64,000 bases of DNA from Gautieria morchelliformis (Eukaryota > Basidiomycota > Agaricomycetes > Gomphales > Gomphaceae). The notes under the pieces were generated by a model that was not told where the DNA came from, made no database searches, and saw only the letters and a program-made list of their open reading frames with translations. Within the stretch, counting starts at the first letter, position 1; each line of letters opens with the position of its first letter. The stretch covers positions 186,001 to 250,000 of the forward strand of contig WHVA01000001.1 in the NCBI GenBank assembly GCA_015179125.1. Direction: 5' to 3'. The translations under genes and the position numbers were made by a program. This document shows, piece by piece, positions 32,969 to 43,695 of the stretch.

Positions 32969-35900
32969 ATGTCGAGTAGCAACAACACGTACAAGATCGA
33001 CCCCTTGAACGGGGACAATTATGTTGGGTGCATTTATGCTCCTGCACCAAAATCAAGCATAATATATTCAATTTATTGTGTGGTGTTTCAATATTTTCTC
33101 ATACTGTTCTTGTACCATGCATCCATTTCTCTGCTTATTTTCGAAATTTTCTAGTCACTCTCTATCTCTCCATTTCATTCTGTTATTTCTACTTTCACAG
33201 GCGGCTGCACCCAGCGGAGTTTGAAACGACTTCGACGCGCGAGCCCTTGGGCGCTAAAGGGCCGGGTGCAAGTATATGCCTTCTGAGACAGGATTACACT
33301 CCTCTCTCAGTGACAATAAATTCACTGAGAGAGGCGAGTAGTATCTTTCATATTTACATAGCATGTTGACTGAAAATCATGTAGTATATTTGATTCTAGG
33401 TACTGTATTAATACATCAGTGACAATAAATTCACTGAGAGAGTATATTTGATTCTAGCTTTCTAAGAACTCTACCGAACCTTCCCTGCCATAGCCCCGAG
33501 TTGCTAACAAATTACGCGGCGTGGCGCCGGCGGCTCGAGTGGATACTCGATGACTCAGATCTGTGGGACGTGGCTATCGGCAGGGAGACGGAACCGAGAC
33601 CGGCAGATGCCGACAACGTCACTGCGACCGAACAGCAGGAGATCGACGATTGGAGAAGGAAGGACAAGAAGGCTAGAAAAGAGATTTGCCTCAGAGTTGC
33701 CGATGAACAACTAGTTTACATCAATCAGACGATGTCTGCATTTGCTGTATGGACTAGTCTACAAGCTATATTCGAATCTAAGGGAGCAGTGGGGATTGTA
33801 AATCTCCGAAGAGACTTCTTCCGGACGCTTGCCGAGGACGGCGCGAACATGGAGGAGCACGTACGCAAGCTCCGCGGCATTCAACAGGAATTGAATGCAC
33901 GGGGGCATTACATCAGTGACACCGAGTTCTCGAACACGTTGCTGACGTCATTACCAGATTCTTGGTCGGCGTTTATTACGGCAGTAAACGCCAGTGGAGC
34001 CGGGACAACAGCTGATATATTAATAGCTCGGGTCCTCGATGAGGATCGAGCACGGAAAGCTGGATCGGCACGGCAGACGGCGCTTAAGGCGCAACAACGT
34101 CACAGGACCAGGAAAGATGACTCAGGAGCAACAAAGGGAAAGTGCCGAAATTGCGGCAAGAAGGGTCATTACGTGAAGGACTGTTGGGCGAAAGGTGGCG
34201 GCAAGGAGGGCCAAGCACCGAAATGGTTCAAACCAGGGAACAAAGAAACAGTCAAACAAGCAGAAGAAAAGGACTTCGCATTTGTATCTAAGGAGGTAGC
34301 ATACAGTGCTGTATCTGCATCCGACTGGTTAGCCGATTCAGCGGCAACAACACACATAGCTAGAAGCCGAAATGATTTCGCTAGCTATGCCGAGGAACCA
34401 TCTGAAATCGAAGGAATTTCACCTGATGCGGTACTACATACACAAGGCCGAGGCACGATCTACATGGAATTCAAGGTCGGCGCCAAGACGAACACGATCG
34501 AGCTACGTGACGTCAAACACGCACCAGATGCGCCGAACAACCTTATCAGCGTAGGGCGTTTAACTGATAAGGGCAACACGGCCACATTTTCAGGCACCGG
34601 CGTCGAATTCAAATCACGCGCCGGAGTTACCTTCGCACAGGGACAGGAGCGTGGGCGGCTATTCTGTATGAAGGCACGGGTCACTCGATCAGTCGAGGCA
34701 CGGGACTTTGCCGCAGCGGCAAAGGGACGGTCATGCGACAAATGGCACAGGATACTAGGGCACGTCAATATAAACTCCATAAAATTGTTGAAGTCTAACG
34801 ATCTAGTCACTGGACTTGAGATCGACGAGTCAAACGAGCCGAGCCAGTGCAAGGCATGCATACAAGGCAAGCGGCATGTGGAGCCGTTCCCCAAAAGAGC
34901 CGAGGACACTGTAGAACAGGTCGGTGACCTAACAGTATCCGATGTATGGGGGCCTGCCCAGACCGAGGGACCATCACGTGAAAAATACTTTTATTCTTTC
35001 ACGGACATCAAATCGAGGTACACGGTCATCTATTTTGGGAGCACCAAAGATGAAGCGCTCAAACACTTCGAGACGTACAAGGCATTCCTCGAGACCCAAA
35101 CAGGTCAGAAACTGAAGAGGTTTCGCTCGGATAATGGAGGGGAATATGTCAATAAAAATTTCAAGGAATTTTGTGCAAAATATGGCATTATCATGGAGAC
35201 CACAGCTCCATACTCCCCAGCCCAGAATGGAATCGCCGAACGACTCAACCGGACCTTACTCGAGCACGCACGGGCAATGATATTTGCCAAGAACCTGCCA
35301 AAAATACTCTGGCCCGAGGCCGTGGCTTACGCGTGTTATATCAAAAATCGATCACCCACGCGAGCGCTTGGAGATGACGCAACGCCGTTCCAAGCACTAT
35401 TCGGCAAGAAGCCGAACATAGCACGTCTAGAGGAATTCGGGACAAATTGTTGGGTTATGGTGCCGGATCAACGTCGAGCCAAACTTGATCCAAAAGCAGA
35501 AGAACATATATTCGTCGGAGTAGCTGAACATGCAAAGGCCTGGAGGTACTACAATAAAGCCTCAAAGCACGTTCAAGTATCTAGGAATATTACATTTGAC
35601 GAAAATGACAACCGACTCTACCCTATCCCAGATAACGACGATGACGACACGGCACCGCTCGAGGGGGAGCACTCACCACGCGAGCATGTGCCGGACCCGA
35701 TCACATCTACCCCACAGACGTCATCACCCCAGACAACACCCGTTCCTGATCCACCTGAACAAGCGCCAGCTCCACAGATTCGACGGAGCGCGCGTATCAC
35801 TCAAAGACCGGATTACTGGAAGCTGAATAATTCAGGACGCACCGAGCAGGTTTACATAACGAGAGAAATCGTCACTGAACCTGAGAATTCCAGAGCGGCG

Positions 35901-37484
35901 GTATCACGTGATGATGCGCCGATCTGGGAGAAAGCAATGGAAATTGAGATGGATCAACACAAGACATTAGGAACATGGGAATTAACAGAACTACCACCCG
36001 GACGAATAGCTATCGGTTGCCGATGGGTATACGCTGTCAAAACGCAACCGGATGGACAATTCGATAAGGCTAAAGCAAGGGTTGTGGCTCAAGGATTCAC
36101 ACAGAGGCCAGGGATGGATTACTACGAGATAACCTCACCCGTGGTCAAATTCGATTCACTACGTGTTCTATTAGCGATCGCAAACACACTCGATTGGGAA
36201 ATCGAAATGATGGATGTCAAAGGCGCCTACCTCAATTCAACCATAGATGAGGAGATCTACATGCGCCAGCCCGACGGTTTTGACGATGGATCTGGACGCG
36301 TTCTAAGAATATACAGAGCGCTCTACGGACTCAAGCAATCGGGGCGAGCTTGGCATCAGCGCTTACGCAAATTACTACTCGATCTCGGCTTCCATCAAAG
36401 TACAGCCGATGAATGCGTCTACATCAGACAAGATAAGGACTCAATCGAAGTCATATCAGTATATGTGGACGACTTTGGACTATTTGCTGACTCCAAAGGA
36501 GGGATGATTAAGCTCAAGGGGGAGCTTCATGGAAAATTCCCTTTAACAGATTTAGGAGAAATGAAGAAAATCTTGGGAATTAGAGTTGAGAGGAATAGGG
36601 ATGAGGGAACACTGATCATGTCTCAAGGACATTACATCGACATCATACTCGATCGATTCAACATGACATCAGCACATTCCGTATCTACACCCCTGCATAA
36701 AATGATCAAACTCACGACACCCATGGACTCAACAGGTCCAACTGCCGAAGTACCCTATGCCAAAGCGATCGGATCACTAATGTACGCAGCACTCAGCACG
36801 CGACCTGATTTGGCTTTTACCGTACAACACTTGAGCCAATTCACTACTACTTATGGAACCGAGCACTGGACGGCGATCAAGCACGCGCTCAGGTACCTTA
36901 AAGGGTCACGTGACGACAGCATAACATTCCGACGAGACGCTGGTCTCGACCTCGAAATATTTGTCGACTCGGATTATGCTAATAGAAACGACGCACTATC
37001 TATTAGTGGCTACGTAGCTATACTAGGAGGAGGAGCTATCGCATGGAGCTCGAAGAAGCAGCGAACGATCGCGCTATCTACCACGGAGGCCGAATACATG
37101 GCACTTACCGAGGGCGCCAAGCAATTAATCTGGCTGAGGCGTTTTATCGAGGAACTTGGAATCGATCAAACCCAGCCCACGTCACTTCGATCAGACAATC
37201 TAGGCGCCATTACACTATCGCATGACGCAACGTATCATGCGTGTACCAAACACATCAATGTCGCATATCATTTCATCCGTGAGAAAGTGGCCTCTCACGA
37301 GGCATCACTTACGTACGTACCGACGAAGGAGAACATAGCGGACATATTTACAAAGGGATTGGATTTATATCAACACAGGTATCTATTAGGGAAATTCGGA
37401 TTTTGCCGAAGGGACTTCTCGCTGAGGGGGAGTGTTAGTAATCGGGACGATGACACCGCCGAGGCAGAGCCGGCACGCATTTAG
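32969..37484 (+). CDS. Gag-pol polyprotein of copia H, split by a solo LTR at codon 18
   Basis: The ATG at 32969 gives MSSSNNTYKIDPLNGDN. The LTR 33022-33509 with TSD AATTA interrupts; excision with one TSD copy joins ..GDNY to AAWRRRLEW in frame (1340 residues, stop in the 3' LTR). Domains: copia gag, CCHC knuckle CRNCGKKGHYVKDCW (about 34141-34185), protease WLADSAATTHIA, GAG-pre-integrase (KWHRILGHVN, CKACIQGKRH), integrase (SDNGGEYVNKNF, APYSPAQNGIAERLN), RT (GCRWVYAVKTQ, catalytic YVDD at about 36460), RNase H (KKQRTIALSTTEAEYMAL). No stop or frameshift from 33515 to 37484. Order PR-IN-RT-RH is diagnostic of Ty1/copia. Translation from the native ATG is blocked by the LTR. Confidence 0.93.
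33022..33509 (+). repeat. Solo LTR of copia family E inside copia H gag
   Basis: 488 bp, TGTTGGGTGCA...GTTGCTAACA; TSD AATTA at 33017-33021 and 33510-33514. It appears identical to the E left LTR, so the insertion and its loss to a solo LTR are recent. Contains the CTCTCTCAGTGA/TCACTGAGAGAG hairpin at about 33302-33333. Confidence 0.93.
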
Positions 37485-37653
37485 CCGGAGGTTCGAGATC
37501 GCTCTCGACCCCGGGTTGCTGGTGCACCGGCATCGCATCGGCACAGCAGCTCGAAGAGATTGGTAATATAGGAACATCATAATTAGTATATAAGGACAGA
37601 TGATCTTGTACAGATCGTAATATAACAGATTATTATATCTCCTTCGTTCCACA
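37433..37653 (+). repeat. 3' LTR of copia H
   Basis: 221 bp, identical to the 5' LTR; the polyprotein stop TAG lies inside it at 37482. Confidence 0.95.
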
Positions 37654-37712
37654 GCCAACATTATAGACGCCGAGTTAATTAAGCCTCACTTCGCTCGGGA
37701 TAATCAGTATCC

Positions 37713-38029
37713 GGTGTATTGATTGGTTATGCGCAGTAGACTAAGTACGATGGGCTCAGTGAACGATAGCTTCACTGTAACATGTATAGCTACCTAAGTA
37801 CGATGGGCTATACATTACGATTAGCGAGGCGTGTGTAACTATGAGAGACGATGCGTACCTCAGTGAACGATAGCTTCACTGAGGTGCGACTGCTCGTACG
37901 TCTGAACTATATACTAGCTTCGGTCATGCATGACCGAAGCTACGAGTATCCTCCCTACGTTGATGCCGGGCACGGCCCTGCTGCGTTCCACGCTTACCAA
38001 CGGTGTCGTATCCCAATACGGTGTTTAGG
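37713..38029. repeat. Hairpin-rich insertion in the upstream region of DUF6533 copy 3
   Basis: About 315 bp present here but absent from copies 1 and 2. It holds a perfect 26-bp palindrome (37916-37941, centred on CATG/CATG around ATGCAT), an 11-bp-stem hairpin ACCTCAGTGAA/TTCACTGAGGT with loop CGATAGC (37857-37885), a second shorter hairpin with the same loop (37757-37777), and AAGTACGATGGGCT twice. No ORF. Class unknown. Confidence 0.6.
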
Positions 38030-38908
38030 AAATGCGATGGGGATGTGCTATGTATGTGGATAATGTTGCTTATATTTAGCTCTGGAGCCAACCAGTTACC
38101 GAGGGACACCAGTACCGTTTATTCTCGCTAGGTGGCACTGTCGTCATTCTAAACAGCTCTGCATCACCGTCACATCCGATACACCGAATGTTCAGCCTCG
38201 CGGATACCATGTTGTTGTGCTCCAAGTTAAATTCGGTAGTCCCTTCATACCGCTTCTTTCCACGCCGTTGAGGACATGCCTCCCGAATGAGTTGTCTCAT
38301 GTCGCCACATCGAGCAATGTTGACACGAACTGATACCTCTTCCGAGATCATCCAGCATCGCTATAGAATTACAGCCACGTGCAAGCTCTGTGCATTGAGC
38401 TGGACAGCCTAAATCTCCCATATCATCTCGCTTGCTCGTGTTCTCATCTTCATAAATAACACTGGAGATGCGACATCTCAATTCACATCAGTGAGCTGTG
38501 TCACAGTTGGTTTTCGTGTGTCGTTATGCCGACACCGCACTTGGAGTCGTCAATGAGTGCCAGGTGCGCTTACATTACCTCAAGTTTTAAATGCATCTTC
38601 GAGATCATAAGCAGTCCTGGCAAGGCCAAGAGCCCAAGGTTCAATTTCTCGTCCGAGCGGACCACTGTATCTGATGCTTCGCCCTTGTATTAATTATTTT
38701 ACACATGACGTTCTTCTATCAGACCGGCCCACATTGCAAATTGGGCCATGCTTCGCACTGATGGGATGTTGTGAATCATATCTGTTGACCTGGCAGCACC
38801 CATGTCGAGAATCTTATTTATACACCTTGCGCGATCTGCGACTCCAATCCCATATCGCTACGCACAAATCAGTCCCTCGTCTGCATTCCAGTCCTTCTTT
38901 CTTATATC

Positions 38909-40705
38909 ATGTCTCAGGCGGACTCCTCGGCTGAGATCCAGGTGCTATCAGACAAGTACGTATTTACCACATTGAGTGAGATGCAGAAGAACTTACCTAA
39001 ACTAGCTTTGCGTTCAACTTTACCATCGTAGCAGCGCTTGGTATGCGTCCACGACCCCTATCTAATTCCATGATTTCCATAGCTTGTTAATACAGCACTG
39101 CTCATCTATGACACCCTGCTCACTCTGCCATCCGAGATCAAGCACATTTGGTGCAAGACCGTCAAAATCGGCACCATTCTCTATTTATTCGCTCGTTACC
39201 TGCTCATGGCTTTGTTTGTTCTTGCCATATATGACAGTTTATCTACCCTGTCCGTTGAGGTATATTACGACAACACTCTCATATGTAACACCCTTACTGA
39301 TTGGAATGAGTATGTAGTATGACTTCCATTCTTTATGAAGAAGCAAACCAGAGACTCATATCTTCAAGGAAGTGTAATACTCTAACTCACCTACTTGATG
39401 CTTTCGCAGTTCCTTCCCTGATTGGTGTACAGGGTGAGTGATTATACCCATATATTTCTCAGGCAGAAGGATCAACACATTTTATTATCTAGGCCTTCTG
39501 CTATCTCGCACCTATGCTATCTCCCTTCAGAATCAAAAGGTTTTGGGTGTTCTTGGGCTGCTCATTCTTAGCCTTACTATCATTAATGTGGTATGTCCCA
39601 GTGCAGAGTTTGTGTAAATAGCATAAATTCATTTCGCTGCATATAGTACTCGTCTGTTTTGGACAATTGCAATCTCACTAGTTCACAAGTTAATACATTG
39701 ATTTTGTCAGTACTGACTAGGACTTTCTGCTTAGATTTATACTAACAAATTCTTCAGGTGTAAGATCTAGGGGTCTGTATTTGTCTGATTTGTCTCTGAA
39801 TACATTTCACAGGGAGTACCATCAGGAATGTTACTGTAATCCTTTTTGACACTGGAGTTGTGATGGTAACCATTCTGAGCTCAATCCAAACCTTCAGGCT
39901 TTGGCGGAAAGGAGAGATTTGGGATCAGAAATCTCTCATTAGTCTAATGATTCACCAAGGTGAGCATACAACATATTGCTTATATCTATGCACAGATCAC
40001 TAATCTACAGGTAAGGCTTGGTGAGATATGGGTATGAAACATTATTCCTAAGATATTGCATATGTTGATTCATATTTAGATTTGTGCTTACAATTACTTT
40101 GGCTGATATGGTCACAATTAGGGTATTGTTACTTACAAAGACATTGAACTTTGAGGGCTTACTCATCTTCTTTTACATTTCAGGTATTGAGGGTTCGTAA
40201 TACATTGATCATGATAAAAGAATGGCTAACTAAAGCTGCTTTATGGCATAAAGCCAAGCATTCAAGGCATCTTAGGCTACCTTCAGAACAGGTCTCTTCT
40301 CACCAATTGAAGAAGAAAGACATGTGATTGTACTAACACTTCACATACAGCTTGTCGACAATTATTGTCTGCCGGTTCCATCTAACTCTCAAAGAGAGAC
40401 ACAGTCTACTTAACAGCCCCTCACTACCCTCTCTTTCATTCACAAGCTTCAAAGCAGCCAGACAAAGTGTTCACACTGCTATAGTGGCTGAATTTGGGAA
40501 CCCTCATTTGAGCCAGGGACTTGGCACTGAGACAATGGAGGACACCATGGCTGATCAGGAAAGCCAACAGTCACCTGAAGAGGCTCAGTCAGCTGGGATA
40601 GAATTGGATGTGTTTCCTTGGGTGACTGGACGTCCTGGAGATGTAGAAATGGCTGGGCAGATTGCATCTGGTGAGCAGTCAGCGTCTCTTTCAGGCACTG
40701 GTTAA
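38909..40705 (+). CDS. DUF6533-type multi-pass membrane protein, copy 3 (most complete)
   Basis: The ATG at 38909 gives MSQADSSAEIQVLSD. Recognised coding blocks: 39083-39259 (LVNTALLIYDTLLTLPSEIK... to LSTLSVE, then GTATAT), 39493-39590 after an AG (LLLSRTYAISLQNQKVLG... to IINV), 39813-39959 (NVTVILFDTGVVMVTILSS, LWRKGEIWDQKSL), a block near 40135-40185 (LLTKTLNFEGLLIFF) and a C-terminal block ending at 40705 (STIIVCRFHLTLKE, then a polar tail). Blocks are separated by short introns with GT/AG ends. The alternation of hydrophobic segments, the early YDxLLT motif and RTYA fit the fungal DUF6533 family, predicted seven-span proteins of unknown function. One exon phase (about 39959 to 40135) does not fit, so it may be a pseudogene or my splice site is wrong. 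Confidence 0.55.
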
Positions 40706-41748
40706 GGGTTCCATAGGATCTGGAAGAACAGCAGAGGCTTAATAATAGCATCCAAGCTAAGCCATCATAGCCACAATTCCAATAGAAACCAACTAGCAGA
40801 GCAATATGCAGCAACTTATGTGGCTATCTGCTCACTCTGGCAAACCCATACATTCAAAAAACCATGGATACATATATATTCTGTGACATTTCAAATTTGA
40901 CTTTCTTCATAATTTATTCAACTTTTGGTGGCCTGTGGGGCATTGCATGTTTGTGAGTGGTTTAGGGAAAATGGCAGGCATCTGGCAAGATGCCTGTCTG
41001 CAAATCAATGCTCAACCATGACAGACAAAGTGTTTACCCAATCAAGTTCACTTGGTCCGTGCCTACACTGGCTCGAGCTCATAGACGGTGAAGATACAAC
41101 AGGCAACACCTTACTCGCTTATATCGAGGTGAGGCAGGTGTCAGGGCATGTGGAGGACTTCCAGTTATTGGTGAGTGGGTGTCCAGGAGTGGAAGACAAG
41201 CACCTGGCTGAAGTGTCCCATTTTGTAATTGTTGAGGGGGTACCCTACCCCCCTTAACAAATCTTGAATATTCATCTAACATCATAACTATAAATTAAAA
41301 TTTATTCTGTAAATTGCCCACAATGGCAGAACTGGCAGAAGAAGGCCTTTCTGCTGAGTGTGGCAGAATACGGCAGAAAAGGTTTAGTGGTGTATCGTAT
41401 ATCTACACTAAAACCATGGGACAAAGACAGATGGTACAGCAGATGTGACAGATGACCTGTGTGGCTGACGTCAGGCTCAGTAGACATCAGCCATGCTCAG
41501 TGCTGCCTCTGGATCCCAATGTTTGTGCATATAAATGTCCTCTTCATATATCTGCAGTGCTTGGCCTTGATCAGCACCTTTTTGTGCTTCAAGATCATAT
41601 ACCTGCGCTGCGATGATCTCACTTCCTTCCAGTTCAGAATTGATAGAGTCATAGATTTACTGGTAGAGTATAGATGTGGCCTATAGCTCGAGGCCAAGTT
41701 CAATGGATAACACAAGAGGAAAATAACTTGAAGTTTGACTCAAGACTT
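40706..41748. other. Unassigned region downstream of DUF6533 copy 3
   Basis: Short open frames only, none with a recognisable domain; no repeat or RNA signature seen. Confidence 0.45.
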
Positions 41749-41812
41749 TGTTATGACCATGCAATTCCGACTTCTGACACTCAGTTCCGCTCGCATTCCA
41801 ACCCTCTGATAA
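41749..41812 (+). repeat. First 64 bp of a C-type chromovirus LTR
   Basis: TGTTATGACCATGCAATTCC..., matching the start of the A LTR, ends with GATAA where a minus-orientation LTR begins. It aligns end-to-end with LTR C (12259-12850), which starts with GATAA. Confidence 0.7.
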
Positions 41813-41999
41813 TGTTACGTATCGGAAATCCCAGAGGTCAGAACGAGAAAGGACAACAGGTTCAACTTATGTGTTGCACCCCTGATGAACTATTGTCCTA
41901 AGTATTTCGGATCTGACTTCCAGTCATCGGAGAAGGTGGAAGTCAGGAAGACAGTGCTGAAGGTCGGAGGTCGGAGGACAGAGGTCGGAATGCAGTCAG
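41813..41999 (-). repeat. Truncated B-type LTR fragment
   Basis: TGTTACGTATCGG... is the inverse of the A/B LTR end and is similar to 11564-11750. It is cut at about 41999, next to the TSD of a solo copia LTR. Confidence 0.75.
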
Positions 42000-42004
42000 G
42001 TAAG

Positions 42005-42435
42005 TGTTGGGTGCATTTATGCTCCTGCACCAAAATCAAGCATAATATGTTCAATTTATTGTGTGGTGTTTCCAATTGTTTCTCACATTGTTCTTGTACC
42101 ATGCATCCATTTCTCTGCTTATTTTCGAAATTTTCCAGTCACTCCGTATCTCTCCATTCCACTTTGTTATTTCTATTTTCACAGGCGGCTGCACCCAGCG
42201 GAGTTTGAAATGACTTCGACGCGCGAGCCCTTGGGCGCTAAAGGGCCGGGTGCACGTATATGCCTTCTGAGACAGGATTACACTCCTCTCTCAGTGACAA
42301 TAAATTCACTGAGAGAGGCGAGTAGTATTCTTCATATTTACATAGCATGTTGACTGAAAATCATGTAGTGTATTTGATTCTAGCTTTCTAAGAACTCTAC
42401 CGAACCTTCCCTGCCATAGCCCCTAGTTGCTAACA
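42005..42435 (+). repeat. Solo copia LTR, family E
   Basis: 431 bp, TGTTGGGTGCA...TTGCTAACA, TSD GTAAG at 42000-42004 and 42436-42440. It lacks the ~57-bp segment containing the second hairpin copy present in the 488-bp form. Confidence 0.9.
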
Positions 42436-43170
42436 GTAAGGCCATGGGTGGATGGCAACATTTGAAGTGTCTCTGCATAGTATGTCAGTGTCTCAGATAC
42501 ATAGCCTGAGAGAGGCTTGGCAAGTGTCTCCATAAGAGCTCATTCCGCGGCGGAATTGTAATTCGCAATTAGAAAACACAATGTCAATTCAGGTGGTGCG
42601 GTATTGTGATCTCATTTGCTCAGTTTCAGCCTGCCGAATGCGACACTCAAAATGCGTGATTTTGCTCCCTTTCACCGAAGGCAGCCGAACACTCCAAACA
42701 GAAATTCTGTCACGTGACACAGAATTTTTCCTCTGCACCGCCGCCGCCGCACCACTTCGAAGAAAGCATGGCACCAGTACATTCCCAATTGAGACGGGGC
42801 ACGTCGGAGAGGCTCCAGAAACACTGAAAGGCCGCTTTTTTGGCGCTTACCGGTGCCTTTGCCAATATGGCAACATTCTATCAAAAAAGGTACTTAGATA
42901 AAAAACCGCTCCATAATTCAGTACTGTCAGGATGGGGCTGGGTGAAGTGTTGGGTGCATTTATGCTCCTGCACCAAAATAAAGCATAATATGTTCAATTT
43001 ATTGTGTGGTGTTTCCAATTGTTTCTCACATTGTTCTTGTACCATGCATCCACTTCTCTGCTTATTTTTGAAATTTTCTAGTCACTCCCTATCTCTCCAT
43101 TTCATTCTGTTATTTCTATTTTCACAGGCGGCTGCACCCAGCGGAGTTTGAAATAACTTTGACGCGCGAG

Positions 43171-43684
43171 TATAAGGGCAACCTGGGCAGACGCTCTACA
43201 CTCAAGCGGTGAACTGGCGAAGGGGGATCCAAAGTGAGATAGAGAACTATATACAGGACATAGACATACCTGGCGAAGGGGGATCCAAAGAGAAAACTCT
43301 AAGGAACCCCTTCGCCACCTAACTACGACTATAAGCAAACGCGGGCATGCTAGCCCGATCACCGAATGCCTGAGTTACATAAGCAATCATGCCAGCGATA
43401 ACAGGGCTGGACAGATAAGGAAGGAATGATGTTGGAAGGGGCCGGAACAGGAAGGGAAATAAATGGAACACAAGACAGAGGGATGCTAAAGGCTAGGAGA
43501 AGCTCAGGGGCCACCAACAACATGCTGCGATGATGCAGTGTGTGATAACACACAGTGGGATCGTACACAGTGCGATCATGCACAGTGCGATCATACACAG
43601 TGCGATCATGCACAGTGCGATCATGCACAGTGCAATCATGCACAGTGCAATCGTACACAGTGCGTGATTGGTGTTCCCCTGACA
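43171..43684 (-). repeat. 3' LTR of chromovirus F with 15-bp tandem repeats
   Basis: 514 bp. Contains eight units of the type CACAGTGCGATCATG at about 43551-43665; the other LTR has five. Confidence 0.92.
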
Positions 43685-43695
43685 TCACCCCCCCT

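Larger units (their letters stand above)
32669..37653 (+). mobile_element. Ty1/copia element H, young, with nested solo LTR
   Basis: LTRs 32669-32889 and 37433-37653 (221 bp each) read identical. TSD GCCAA at 32664-32668 and 37654-37658. PBS directly after the 5' LTR; a purine tract (GCTGAGGGGGAG) before the 3' LTR. One gag-pol ORF. The only damage seen is a solo LTR of the E family at 33022-33509. Confidence 0.95.

Noticed and set aside
40925-41257. 110-residue plus-strand ORF
   Set aside because: No recognisable domain, no splice or codon signal; could be chance.
43551-43665. CRISPR-like array from the regular CACAGTGCGATCATG units
   Set aside because: Units are contiguous without unique spacers and lie in an LTR; a plain tandem repeat in a eukaryote.
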